Below are positions 44,413 through 53,433 of a stretch of DNA of 64,000 nucleotides, piece after piece. Every line of letters starts with the position of its first letter. Position 1 is the stretch's first letter. The translations under genes and the position numbers were made by a program. This stretch comes from Elizabethkingia sp. YR214. GTDB lineage: Bacteria > Bacteroidota > Bacteroidia > Flavobacteriales > Weeksellaceae. A model generated the notes under the pieces. It did no database searches, was not told where the DNA came from, and saw only the letters and a list, made by a program, of their open reading frames with translations. The stretch is from NCBI RefSeq assembly GCF_003058195.1, contig NZ_QBUH01000003.1, positions 62,001-126,000 of the forward strand. The letters run 5' to 3'.

Positions 44413-45330
44413 ATGGAAAGAATCTGGTCCGGCCGTTTTGATGGTGAAGACTTATTAAGCAGAAGGCTTTTTCAGGCAGTTGAAGATAAAACAGATTATA
44501 AAGAAATTGTAGATAACAGCTTTTTTTTGCATGGCTTTGCAGTAGATGAAGGCGTAAAAAGAAATAAAGGCAGGGTAGGAGCAGCAGCAGCACCCAATGT
44601 TATCCGAAAGAATATGAGTAATTTCCCAGTGGTATCACCAAGCTTCAGTCTTTTTGATTTCGGGGATATATACTGTCCGGATGAAAATCTGGAAAAAGCA
44701 CAACAATGTTTAGCAGATGCTGTAGCCAGTGGATTGTTAAATAATGGTAAAAGTATTGTATTAGGTGGTGGACATGAAGTTACTTATGCGCATTACTCAG
44801 GTATAAAAAAAGCTTTTCCGGGTAAGAAAATTGGTATTATTAATTTTGATGCTCATTTTGATAACAGAGAACCGGAAAATAATTTGGTTTCATCCGGAAC
44901 AGGATTCTGGCAGATTGCTAATGAAGGAGAAATCCACTCTCTGCATATTGGAATTCAAAGGAATAGTAATACCCTGAAATTATTTGATGCTGCACACCAA
45001 TATGGGATGGAGTATATTCTTGCAGACGAGCTCTTCTTTGAAAATCTTCCACAGTTATATCCAAGGATAGATGAATTCCTGGACGGAATAGATGTGCTGT
45101 ATGTTACAATATGTATGGATGTTTTCAATGCGTCTATTGCACCTGGCGTAAGTGCTTCAGCTTATAACGGAATTTTTACGGATCAGGCATTTATGCTGTT
45201 ATACAGACATATTTTGCGGAATAATAAATTAAAAGCTTTAGATGTTGCTGAAGTAAATCCTGTCTATGATATTCAGGACAGAACAGCGCGACTGGCGGCA
45301 TCTTTAGTAAATGAATGGTTAATGATATAG
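44413..45330 (+). CDS. hutG: formimidoylglutamase (arginase/ureohydrolase fold)
   Basis: HutG hydrolyses formimidoyl-glutamate to glutamate and formamide. The start at ATG 44413 follows the hutI stop by one base. The 305-residue protein has the two-manganese ureohydrolase motifs GGGHEVTYAH, IINFDAHFDNR and ICMDVFNASIAPG, and ends with a typical AEVNPVYDIQDRTARLAASLVNEWL. A longer frame upstream would overlap hutI. The direct coupling with hutI supports the assignment over other arginase-like enzymes. Confidence 0.9.
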   Translation: MERIWSGRFDGEDLLSRRLFQAVEDKTDYKEIVDNSFFLHGFAVDEGVKRNKGRVGAAAAPNVIRKNMSNFPVVSPSFSLFDFGDIYCPDENLEKAQQCLADAVASGLLNNGKSIVLGGGHEVTYAHYSGIKKAFPGKKIGIINFDAHFDNREPENNLVSSGTGFWQIANEGEIHSLHIGIQRNSNTLKLFDAAHQYGMEYILADELFFENLPQLYPRIDEFLDGIDVLYVTICMDVFNASIAPGVSASAYNGIFTDQAFMLLYRHILRNNKLKALDVAEVNPVYDIQDRTARLAASLVNEWLMI

Positions 45331-45350
45331 AAAATTTATAAAAACAGAAA

Positions 45351-46652
45351 ATGCTTACAACAGAACAAATTGAGAATAAGTTGCTGGAAGCTGATAAAGC
45401 TTTTGGAGAATGGAGAAAGGTAACTTTTGAGGAAAAGCAGGAATTGTTGGCGAAAGCAGCACAGCTGCTGTTAGATAAATCCGAAGAATACGGAAAGATC
45501 ATCACACGTGAGATGAATAAGCCTATTTCTCAGTCTATTGCTGAGATTGAGAAATGTGCTTTGATGATGAATTATTATGCGAAAGCAGAGAATATATTAA
45601 AGCCGGAAGAAGTAAAGACTAAATTCAATGTATGTGAAGTTCATCATACGCCAATGGGAGTTATACTAGGTGTAATGCCATGGAATTATCCTTTCTGGCA
45701 GGTGCTACGTTTTGCTGTTCCTGCATTACTGGCAGGGAATACAGTCGTGGTAAAACATGCTTCGATCTGTTTTGAAAGCGGAAATACTATAGAAAAAATA
45801 TTAACAGCTGCAGGATTTCCTAAAGGAGTATTCCTGAATCTGGAAGCTGGACATAAAGAAATTAAGGGAATTATAGAGAACCCTGTGGTACAAGGGGTAA
45901 GTCTTACCGGAAGTGAACCTGCCGGAGCATCTGTTGCGTCTATTGCAGGTACAAATATTAAAAAATCAGTTTTAGAACTGGGCGGAAGTGATGCTTTTAT
46001 TATTCTTGAAGATGCTGATTTTGATAAAGCAGCAAGAGTAGGAGCGGAGTCAAGGCTTCAGAATTGTGGACAAACTTGTGTAGCTGCAAAGAGATTTATT
46101 ATCCATCAGAATGCTGAAAATGAATTTCTTCCTAAATTTATTGAAGAATTCAAAAAGTATGTTCCGGGAGATCCAAAAGATAAAGAAACTAAACTTTCTG
46201 CAATGGCTCGTAAAGATTTAGCCGATGATTTGGAAGCTCAATATAAAAAGGCACTGGATAATGGAGCTGAACCAATAGTTCCATTAGAGAGAATCTCAGA
46301 TATTGTTTTTAAACCAGGCTTGATGAGAGTGAATGATGGTAATCCTATTCTTGAAGAAGAGCTTTTTGGCCCGCTAGGAATGGTATTAATCGGAAAGAGT
46401 GATGACGACTGTTTACAACTGGCAAATAGTACCAGATTTGGATTAGGGAACTCAATCTGGACAAGGAATAAAGAGAAAGCTTTCTTTTTTGCTGACAATC
46501 TGGAATCCGGAGCTGTAGGTGTTAATGAAATGACCAAATCTATGCCCGATATGCCTTTGGGAGGTGCTAAGCGTTCAGGATATGGCACAGAGCTATCCCT
46601 TTTTGCACTAAAAGAATTTACAATTCCTAAAAGTATTATAGGAACACTTTAA
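45351..46652 (+). CDS. NAD(P)-dependent aldehyde dehydrogenase, succinate-semialdehyde type
   Basis: The 433-residue protein is a short aldehyde dehydrogenase of the Sad/GabD-like group. It has the general base glutamate in VLELGGSD (E209), the catalytic cysteine in QNCGQTCVAAKRF (C243), the oxyanion GVMPWNYPFWQVLRF and the C-terminal VGVNEMTKSMPDMPLGGAKRSGYG. It starts 20 bases after hutG in the same direction and is ended by a strong terminator, so it is probably part of the hut operon. A role in glutamate or GABA use is an inference; the true substrate is unproven. Confidence 0.85.
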   Translation: MLTTEQIENKLLEADKAFGEWRKVTFEEKQELLAKAAQLLLDKSEEYGKIITREMNKPISQSIAEIEKCALMMNYYAKAENILKPEEVKTKFNVCEVHHTPMGVILGVMPWNYPFWQVLRFAVPALLAGNTVVVKHASICFESGNTIEKILTAAGFPKGVFLNLEAGHKEIKGIIENPVVQGVSLTGSEPAGASVASIAGTNIKKSVLELGGSDAFIILEDADFDKAARVGAESRLQNCGQTCVAAKRFIIHQNAENEFLPKFIEEFKKYVPGDPKDKETKLSAMARKDLADDLEAQYKKALDNGAEPIVPLERISDIVFKPGLMRVNDGNPILEEELFGPLGMVLIGKSDDDCLQLANSTRFGLGNSIWTRNKEKAFFFADNLESGAVGVNEMTKSMPDMPLGGAKRSGYGTELSLFALKEFTIPKSIIGTL

Positions 46653-46653
46653 T

Positions 46654-46687
46654 AAAAAAACCGACAGTCAACTGTCGGTTTTTTTTA
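46654..46687. terminator. terminator after the aldehyde dehydrogenase gene
   Basis: AACCGACAG pairs with CTGTCGGTT around TCAA, with an A-run before and T-run after. It may serve both convergent units. Confidence 0.9.
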
Positions 46688-46710
46688 TAATCAGTAATCT
46701 GATCCAAAGA

Positions 46711-48168
46711 TTAATTCTCCCAAAAGTCAGCATTTTTAATTCCTGCTTCTTTGGAATTAAAATACATATTCCCAGATTTCTTTTTAAGCTTGTAGTCTTT
46801 CCATACCTTTAGGGTAACATTCCCCAGAAGGAGAATTGCAATAATATTTACCCATGCCATTAATCCTACTCCAAGATCTCCCAATGCCCACGCAATTTTG
46901 GCTTCTTTAACGGTTCCGAAGTATGCAGCAAACAAGAAAGCAACTCTTAAAATCCAGATGTATGTTTTTTTATTTCCGGACTTAATCAGATAAGAAATAT
47001 TAGTTTCCGCATAATAGTAATAAGCCATAATCGTAGTAAAGGCAAAGAAAAATAAAGCAAAAGCAACAAACTGCTTACCAATGCCAGGGAAGACATGAGA
47101 GACTGCAGCCTGTGTAAAGCCTGTATAATCAATTCCCGGAACGTTTTGTACCAGATATGTATCGTTCGGTCCTAATACGTTATACTGTCCTGTAAACAGA
47201 ATAATAAATGCCGTTGCAGAGCATACAAATAGTGTGTCTATATAAACAGAAAATGCCTGAACAAGACCTTGCTGGGCAGGATGTTTTACTTCTGCTGCAG
47301 CTGCTGCGTGTGGTGCAGTTCCCTGACCTGCTTCATTCGAGTAAATTCCTCTTTTTACTCCCCAGGCTATAGCCATTCCGAAGATGCCACTAAAGGTCGC
47401 ATTCATATTGAATGCAGAACTGAAAATCAGTTTTAAAACAGAAGGAACTTCTTTAATGTTGAGAACAATAATAATGACTGCCATTAGAATATAAATTCCT
47501 GCCATAAACGGAACTACAAATTCGGCTGTTTTTCCAAGTCTTTTTACACCTCCAAATATGATTAATGCCAATAGGATAATAATCAGAATTCCAACATAGT
47601 TTACTGGCAGCTCTCCAACCAGAGGGAAATTATAATGTTCTGTTCCTATAGAAAAAGAATTGTTTATGGCGGAAGCAATACTATTGCTCTGCACACCCGG
47701 AAGCAACAGACCTGTACTGATAATAGTAAGAACTGCGAATAACACTGCATACCATTTTACTCCAAGACCTTTTTCTATATAATAAGCGGCTCCACCACGG
47801 TATTCACCATTAGATTCCTGTTTGTACAGCTGCCCTAGCGTAGCTTCTACGAAAGCAGATGCAGAGCCCAGAAATGCAATCAGCCACATCCAGAATACAG
47901 CGCCCGGGCCACCCATAGCTATAGCTGTGGCAACTCCAACGATATTTCCGGTACCTACACGCCCTGAAATGGCCAATGAAAAAGCCTGAAATGATGAAAT
48001 TCCTTTATTGGACTCGTTTTTACTGAAGAGAAGTTTTACCATATCTTTCAGATAAGTGACCTGAAGAAATCCTGTTCGGATAGAAAAGTAAAGACCAGTA
48101 ATTAAGCAGAGATAGATGAGAGCATCGGACCATACAAGGTCGCTAAAAGAATGAATAATTTTGTCCAT
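46711..48168 (-). CDS. sodium:amino acid (alanine/glycine) symporter, AGCS family
   Basis: The 485-residue inner-membrane protein has about ten or eleven helices and the AGCS signatures FQAFSLAISGRVGTGNIVGVATAIAMGGPGAVFWMW and GVKRGIYSNEAGQGTAPHAAAAAEVKHPAQQGL. Family members co-transport alanine or glycine with sodium. It is a single gene between the hut operon and the pyk terminator. Confidence 0.93.
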   Translation of the reverse strand: MDKIIHSFSDLVWSDALIYLCLITGLYFSIRTGFLQVTYLKDMVKLLFSKNESNKGISSFQAFSLAISGRVGTGNIVGVATAIAMGGPGAVFWMWLIAFLGSASAFVEATLGQLYKQESNGEYRGGAAYYIEKGLGVKWYAVLFAVLTIISTGLLLPGVQSNSIASAINNSFSIGTEHYNFPLVGELPVNYVGILIIILLALIIFGGVKRLGKTAEFVVPFMAGIYILMAVIIIVLNIKEVPSVLKLIFSSAFNMNATFSGIFGMAIAWGVKRGIYSNEAGQGTAPHAAAAAEVKHPAQQGLVQAFSVYIDTLFVCSATAFIILFTGQYNVLGPNDTYLVQNVPGIDYTGFTQAAVSHVFPGIGKQFVAFALFFFAFTTIMAYYYYAETNISYLIKSGNKKTYIWILRVAFLFAAYFGTVKEAKIAWALGDLGVGLMAWVNIIAILLLGNVTLKVWKDYKLKKKSGNMYFNSKEAGIKNADFWEN

Positions 48169-48215
48169 TTATTAATTTGTCCTAATATACAATTATTTGG
48201 TGACGGGCTAAAAAC

Positions 48216-48244
48216 GAAAAAATCCCTGTCAACAGACAGGGATT
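48216..48244 (-). terminator. terminator after pyk
   Basis: On the minus strand AATCCCTGTC pairs with GACAGGGATT around a four-base loop, followed by a T-run. Confidence 0.85.
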
Positions 48245-48266
48245 GTATATAAAAGAATAAATCTTC

Positions 48267-49712
48267 TTAGATTGTTGTTAAACGAAGTGTATTTGTTTTT
48301 CCACCTTCGTGAACCGGCATCGCATTAAGGTTAACTACAAAATCTCCTTGTTCTACAAGTCCATAATTCCATGTAAGCATATTAACCTGAATAACAGTTT
48401 CATCCGTAGATTTTTTCATGTCATAGAAGAATGCTCTTACACCCCAAAGAAGGTTTAGCATTGTAAGTACACGCTTGTTAGAGCTGAATACTACGATGTG
48501 AGAATTCGGTCTGTGAGATGAAATCTGGAATGCTGTATAACCAGAATAAGTAAGTGTTACAATCGCTTTAGCGTCTGTTTTTTCAGCAATTCTTACAGCT
48601 GAATAACAAACAGAATCAGTAATGAAACGGTCGTCTACACAGTTAATTTTTTCTATAGGCTCGTTTCTTGTACTGTACATCTGAGTATTCTCGATATTGC
48701 TTACAATCTTAGCCATTGTTTTTACAACATCTACCGGATATTTACCCACAGATGTCTCACCAGATAACATTACCGCATCCGCTCCGTCTAATACAGAGTT
48801 TGCAACATCATTTACCTCGGCTCTTGTAGGAGTCATGCTGTTTATCATTGTTTCCATCATCTGGGTTGCAACGATTACAGGCTTAGAATATTTTCTTGCT
48901 TTTTCAGCTAGTTTCTTCTGAATTAACGGAACTTCTTCCATAGGAACCTCTACACCAAGGTCTCCACGTGCCACCATTATACCATCGCATTCTGCAAGAA
49001 TTTCATCGATATTTTTCACACCTTCAGGCTTTTCAATCTTAGCAATAATCGGTGTACGGAATAATTTTCCGTTCGGGTGGTTAGAAATAAGCTCTTTCAG
49101 GTCTATGATATCCTGTGCGTGACGTACAAATGAAAGTGCGATCCAGTCGAATTCATTATCTAAGATAAAGTTAGCGTCCTGAATATCTTTTTCAGTCAAT
49201 GCAGGAAGAGATATTTGAGTATTAGGAAGGTTTACCCCTTTCTTTGAGCTTAGAGGACCTCCTTGTATTGTTTTTGCTTTAACAGTGTCTTTACCATTAG
49301 TGTCTATAACTTCTAGAACAAGCTTTCCGTCGTCGATAAGGATTCTTTCTCCTACTTTTACATCCAACGGGAATCTTTCATAAGTCATGTACACTTTTGT
49401 AGAGTCACCTTCTACTTTTTCATTTGTGAAGGTAAGTACATCTCCAGGATTCAGGTAAGAACCCTCTTTTACAACACCTACACGAAGTTTTGGTCCTTGA
49501 AGGTCTCCTAAAATAGAAGTAGAGAAACCATACTCTGCATTAATCTCGCGAATAAGATTAATGTTTTGTTTTACCAGATCGTAATCAGCGTGTGAAAAGT
49601 TAATTCTGATAACATCTGCTCCGGCTTGTACCATGCGCAGGATTGTCTCTTTATTGGAGGATGCAGGCCCAAGGGTTGCAATAATTTTAGTTTTCTTTAG
49701 ATATTCACTCAT
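48267..49712 (-). CDS. pyk: pyruvate kinase
   Basis: Pyruvate kinase makes pyruvate and ATP from phosphoenolpyruvate. The 481-residue length is standard. The N-terminal TKIIATLGPASSNKE, RINFSHADYD, the active-site signature FRTPIIAKIEKPEGVKNIDEI, IMVARGDLGVEVP and the C-terminal allosteric domain are all present. The ATG overlaps the IPExxxVDY gene by 8 bases, so it is the last gene of the acpP-fabF-rnc operon. Confidence 0.96.
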   Translation of the reverse strand: MSEYLKKTKIIATLGPASSNKETILRMVQAGADVIRINFSHADYDLVKQNINLIREINAEYGFSTSILGDLQGPKLRVGVVKEGSYLNPGDVLTFTNEKVEGDSTKVYMTYERFPLDVKVGERILIDDGKLVLEVIDTNGKDTVKAKTIQGGPLSSKKGVNLPNTQISLPALTEKDIQDANFILDNEFDWIALSFVRHAQDIIDLKELISNHPNGKLFRTPIIAKIEKPEGVKNIDEILAECDGIMVARGDLGVEVPMEEVPLIQKKLAEKARKYSKPVIVATQMMETMINSMTPTRAEVNDVANSVLDGADAVMLSGETSVGKYPVDVVKTMAKIVSNIENTQMYSTRNEPIEKINCVDDRFITDSVCYSAVRIAEKTDAKAIVTLTYSGYTAFQISSHRPNSHIVVFSSNKRVLTMLNLLWGVRAFFYDMKKSTDETVIQVNMLTWNYGLVEQGDFVVNLNAMPVHEGGKTNTLRLTTI

Positions 49713-50175
49713 TTTCTTGAATATATTGGTATATTAATTCTTCAGGTTGAATTTGATATTCCTGAATTGGAAAGATCACATTTTCAGGAAACAAAATTAA
49801 GGAAAAATCGGGAAACGAATCCTGAGTTTTTATTAAGAAATCGACATCTTGGTGTTCTTCCAGCAGATAATGTATCTCCTGCAAACCTTCGAAGAGGTTA
49901 GACGGCGTGTTTTCTTCCTTTTTGAAGGATTTATTAGCTATTATCTGATAACAGTTTTTTTCACCTTTATCATAACCCTGCATGGACAAGAATTCATATT
50001 CTGTTAATCCGTTTTGGGTGATAAAGTCTTCTGTTCTGTGAAATTGGAATTCGTTACAACGATTAATATCAAAAAAAAATTGATGGTATGAAACAGGTTT
50101 CGTCAAGCGGATAAGCCCGACGGTTATAGCTTCGTCATCATCAAAATCAAGGCGTATTTTTTTTACTTTCGCCAT
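49705..50175 (-). CDS. probable IPExxxVDY-family protein
   Basis: The start is set at ATG 50175 (MAKVKKIRLDFDDDEA), overlapping the rnc end by 29 bases; the open frame extends 144 bases further but only through the rnc coding region. The 156-residue protein matches in position and N-terminus a small Bacteroidota family usually placed between rnc and pyk. The name-giving C-terminal motif is not recognisable; the corresponding end reads FPENVIFPIQEYQIQ. The assignment rests mainly on synteny and the beta-rich N-terminus. Function is unknown. Confidence 0.72.
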   Translation of the reverse strand: MAKVKKIRLDFDDDEAITVGLIRLTKPVSYHQFFFDINRCNEFQFHRTEDFITQNGLTEYEFLSMQGYDKGEKNCYQIIANKSFKKEENTPSNLFEGLQEIHYLLEEHQDVDFLIKTQDSFPDFSLILFPENVIFPIQEYQIQPEELIYQYIQENE

Positions 50176-50917
50176 TAATGTTTTCTTTTTTTTGCAATGC
50201 GTAGTAAGCCCGCTGTGCAGCTTTTTCCTCAGCTTTTTTCTTGGAAGCTTCGGATGCATTGGAAATTTGTCTGTCCTCCATCCATACGCTGCTACGGAAA
50301 TGAACAGTCTTATTGACATAGTTTTCTTCAGTAGTTTCGAAACGGAGGTGAATTTTTTGCTTTTGACCCCACTCCAGTAATAATCCTTTGTAGCTGATAA
50401 TCTTATTTTCCAGATTAAGGATGTCCTGTTTAGTCAGAAGCTGGCCCAGAATTATTTCTCTGCATTTATCATAGTCTATATCCTGATAAATAGCGCCAAC
50501 TAATGCTTCGAAAAGATTACCATGGATATTTTCACTTAAAGTGGTGTTCTCTTCTTTGTTTTGTAAAAATCTGGTAAGTTCCAGACGCTCTCCCAGCGCA
50601 TTCAAATTTTTACGGTTTACCACTTTAGATTTCATCTGTGTAAGGAAACCTTCATTGGCATTAGGATATTCATGAAAAATGTGACAGGAAACAATACTTC
50701 CTAATACAGCATCTCCCAGATATTCTAATCTTTCGTAGTTGAAGGCTTCTTTTGTGGTATTTGGAGATTTTAAAGTGAAAGCTTCTTTGAATAATCTAAG
50801 GTCATTCACCTTGTAGCCCACCAATCTGTTAATGGCGGCTTTAAAATTTTTATCTTTATCGGATAAAGTTTTGGTTCGTTTTTTTAAAAGATTGGAAAAA
50901 TAGCTTTTAATCTCCAT
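50147..50917 (-). CDS. rnc: ribonuclease III
   Basis: RNase III cleaves double-stranded RNA in rRNA and mRNA processing. The 256-residue protein has the catalytic signature ERLEYLGDAVLGSIVS and a second acidic cluster (NLFEALVGAIYQDIDYDK), then a C-terminal double-stranded RNA-binding domain (about 175-245, YKGLLLEWGQKQKIHLRFETTEE, ASKKKAEEKAAQRAYYAL). Its start overlaps the fabF stop by one base, so translation is coupled. Confidence 0.95.
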   Translation of the reverse strand: MEIKSYFSNLLKKRTKTLSDKDKNFKAAINRLVGYKVNDLRLFKEAFTLKSPNTTKEAFNYERLEYLGDAVLGSIVSCHIFHEYPNANEGFLTQMKSKVVNRKNLNALGERLELTRFLQNKEENTTLSENIHGNLFEALVGAIYQDIDYDKCREIILGQLLTKQDILNLENKIISYKGLLLEWGQKQKIHLRFETTEENYVNKTVHFRSSVWMEDRQISNASEASKKKAEEKAAQRAYYALQKKENINGESKKNTP

Positions 50918-52164
50918 TAAATCTTTTTGAATAAAACGCAGGCATTATGCCCTCCAAATCCAAAAGTGTTGCTCATTGCAATATTCACTTCCTTCTTCAC
51001 TGCTGTGTTGAAAGTAAAGTTAAGTCTGCTGTCCAGTTTCTCATCATCTGTGAAATGATTGATCGTTGGAGGAACAATTCCGTGGATAATAGTGCCTAAA
51101 GCTGCTATAGATTCTATAACTCCGGCTGCACCTAATAAATGCCCCGTCATAGACTTAGTAGAATTGATCTGAATATCAAATGCGTGTTCACCTAATAATT
51201 TAGCAATTGCCTGAGATTCCGCAATGTCCCCTAATGGAGTAGAAGTACCATGCATGTTGATGTGGTCTACTTCATCAGTAGTAACTCCGGCATCATCCAG
51301 ACATCTTTTCATTACTAAATAAGCACCTAATCCTTCCGGATGTGGAGCTGTCATGTGGTGAGCATCTGCACTAAGACCTCCACCTAGTAGTTCGGCATAA
51401 ATTGTAGCGCCTCTTTTTACAGCGTGTTCGTATTCTTCAAGAATGATGCATCCTGCTCCTTCACCCAGTACAAAACCATCTCTGTCTTTGTCGAATGGAC
51501 GGGAAGCTGTTTTAGGATCGTCATTTCTTGTTGAAAGCGCATGCATAGCATTGAAGCCTCCTACACCACTAGCTGTTACAGCTGCTTCAGATCCTCCACA
51601 AACAATAACATCCGCTTTGCCTAACTGAATAAGCATTTTAGCATCAATAATTGCATTGGCAGAAGAAGCACAAGCTGAAACTGTGGTATAGTTAGGACCA
51701 TGGAATCCAAATTCTATAGAAATATTCCCAGGCGTAATGTCGGCAATCATTTTAGGAATAAAGAAAGGGTTGAATCTTGGGATACTATTTGATGCAGCAT
51801 ATCCTAAAACTTCAGTTTCAAAAGTTTCAAGTCCACCAATTCCGGATCCCCAGATAACACCTACACGGTCTTTGTCTACATTGTCCTCAATAATACGGCT
51901 GTGAGCAATCGCCTCACGTGCAACAACCTGCCCTAATTGCGAGTTACGGTCCATTTTTTTTGCCTCCTTCTTATCGAAGTGGTTTAATGGATCGAAGTTT
52001 TTAACCTCGCAGGCAAATTGAGTTTTAAAATTAGTGGAATCAAAAAGAGTAATCGGCGCTGCTCCACTTGTACCTTTTACAAGGCTCTCCCAGTACTCAT
52101 TTGCATTATTTCCTATCGGTGTAAGGGCTCCGAAGCCAGTTACTACTACTCTCTTTAATTCCAT
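50917..52164 (-). CDS. fabF: beta-ketoacyl-ACP synthase II
   Basis: FabF elongates acyl chains by condensation with malonyl-ACP. The 415-residue protein has the full catalytic triad: C165 (TVSACASSANAI), H305 (NMHGTSTPLGD) and H342 (KSMTGHLLGAAG), and ends FGFGGHNACVLFKK. It lies 26 bases after acpP, and rnc follows with a one-base overlap. Confidence 0.97.
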   Translation of the reverse strand: MELKRVVVTGFGALTPIGNNANEYWESLVKGTSGAAPITLFDSTNFKTQFACEVKNFDPLNHFDKKEAKKMDRNSQLGQVVAREAIAHSRIIEDNVDKDRVGVIWGSGIGGLETFETEVLGYAASNSIPRFNPFFIPKMIADITPGNISIEFGFHGPNYTTVSACASSANAIIDAKMLIQLGKADVIVCGGSEAAVTASGVGGFNAMHALSTRNDDPKTASRPFDKDRDGFVLGEGAGCIILEEYEHAVKRGATIYAELLGGGLSADAHHMTAPHPEGLGAYLVMKRCLDDAGVTTDEVDHINMHGTSTPLGDIAESQAIAKLLGEHAFDIQINSTKSMTGHLLGAAGVIESIAALGTIIHGIVPPTINHFTDDEKLDSRLNFTFNTAVKKEVNIAMSNTFGFGGHNACVLFKKI

Positions 52165-52190
52165 AAATTTTCTTTAATGTTCTTCAACAA

Positions 52191-52430
52191 TTATTTGTTG
52201 ACTACTTCTTCAATATAAGCGATTGCGTGTCCTACTGTTGTAATCTTTTCAGCTTGGTCATCAGGAATCTGAATGTTGAATTCTTTTTCGAACTCCATGA
52301 TCAACTCAACAGTATCCAGAGAATCTGCTCCTAAATCGTTAGTGAAGCTAGCTTCTGGTGTTACTTCAGTTTCTTCCACGTCTAGCTTATCAGCGATGAT
52401 AGCTTTAACTCTTGATGCGATGTCTGACAT
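52191..52430 (-). CDS. acpP: acyl carrier protein
   Basis: The 79-residue ACP carries the growing acyl chain on 4'-phosphopantetheine attached to S37 in the motif [15 protein letters not shown]. The acidic helical protein is complete. It is the first gene of the acpP-fabF-rnc-IPExxxVDY-pyk operon. A minus-strand -7 element TATATTTG lies 35 bases upstream. Confidence 0.97.
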   Translation of the reverse strand: MSDIASRVKAIIADKLDVEETEVTPEASFTNDLGADSLDTVELIMEFEKEFNIQIPDDQAEKITTVGHAIAYIEEVVNK

Positions 52431-52464
52431 AGTAAATGTATTTTAAAAATTGTTAATCCAACTG

Positions 52465-52472
52465 CAAATATA
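52465..52472 (-). promoter_or_regulatory. -7 element of the acpP operon
   Basis: TATATTTG on the minus strand matches TAnnTTTG, 35 bases before the acpP ATG. The -33 element is not clear. Confidence 0.55.
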
Positions 52473-52623
52473 TAAAAAATCGAATCATTTGCTATTTTTT
52501 TACTCAATTTTGATGATTTACGTGGTTTGAAAAATTAAGGTTCTAAAAACGAATTATTTAAAATTTAATCTGGATTCTTTCATCCTGATTTTATTCATTA
52601 TTTTTGCTTGAAAATATTACAGA

Positions 52624-53289
52624 ATGAATGATTTTTTTGATAATGACGATGATATTTACGACGGAAATCAACATACACCACTAAGAAAAGATGCTTTTAG
52701 GCTGTCTGCAGATGAAAAAGTTCAGAAGATTGAAGGTCTTTTTAGTGAGATAATGGAAACGCTTGGACTGGATATGACCGACGATAGTCTGAAAGATTCA
52801 CCTAAGCGCGTAGCGAAGATGTATGTCAATGAAATCTTTGGTGGATTACTTCCTGAAAATAAACCCGGAATATCTACTTTTAAGAATCAATATAAATATA
52901 GACAGATGTTAGTAGAAAAGGATATTACTGTTTATTCTTTCTGCGAACATCATTTTCTTCCTATTATAGGAAGAGCTCACGTAGCTTATATATCTAATGG
53001 TAAAGTAATCGGACTTTCCAAGATCAACAGGATTGTAGATTATTATGCAAAGCGTCCGCAGGTACAAGAGCGCCTTACAATGCAGATTGTAGAAGCGATG
53101 AAGGAAGCTTTGGGAACTAAAGATGTAGCCTGCATTATAGATGCAAGACATCTTTGCGTAAATTGCAGAGGTATAAAAGATACAGCAAGTTCAACAATTA
53201 CCGCAGAACTAAGCGGTATTTTCAGAACAAACCCTATTACAAGACAGGAATTCCTTCATTATGTAGGAAGCCATGCAAAACTGGATTAA
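52624..53289 (+). CDS. folE: GTP cyclohydrolase I
   Basis: FolE converts GTP to dihydroneopterin triphosphate, the first step of folate synthesis. The 221-residue protein has zinc ligands in FCEHHFLPIIG and HLCVNCRGIKD (Cys, His, Cys), the SKINRIVDYYAKRPQVQERLT signature and ends with TRQEFLHYVGS. The N-terminal 20 acidic residues are a family-typical extension. A -7-like TATTTTTG (52599-52606) lies 17 bases before the ATG. It is divergent from acpP. Confidence 0.96.
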   Translation: MNDFFDNDDDIYDGNQHTPLRKDAFRLSADEKVQKIEGLFSEIMETLGLDMTDDSLKDSPKRVAKMYVNEIFGGLLPENKPGISTFKNQYKYRQMLVEKDITVYSFCEHHFLPIIGRAHVAYISNGKVIGLSKINRIVDYYAKRPQVQERLTMQIVEAMKEALGTKDVACIIDARHLCVNCRGIKDTASSTITAELSGIFRTNPITRQEFLHYVGSHAKLD

Positions 53290-53433
53290 AGTAATATAAA
53301 ATGATAAAATTTAAAAAAGTTTCGAACCGAATTTTTCTTGCTACAATTATTTGTTGTGGCAAATTGTAATTATATTGGCAGAAAACTACAACAAGATCAT
53401 TTTAATCTTTCACTTTAAACAACATTATAAATA

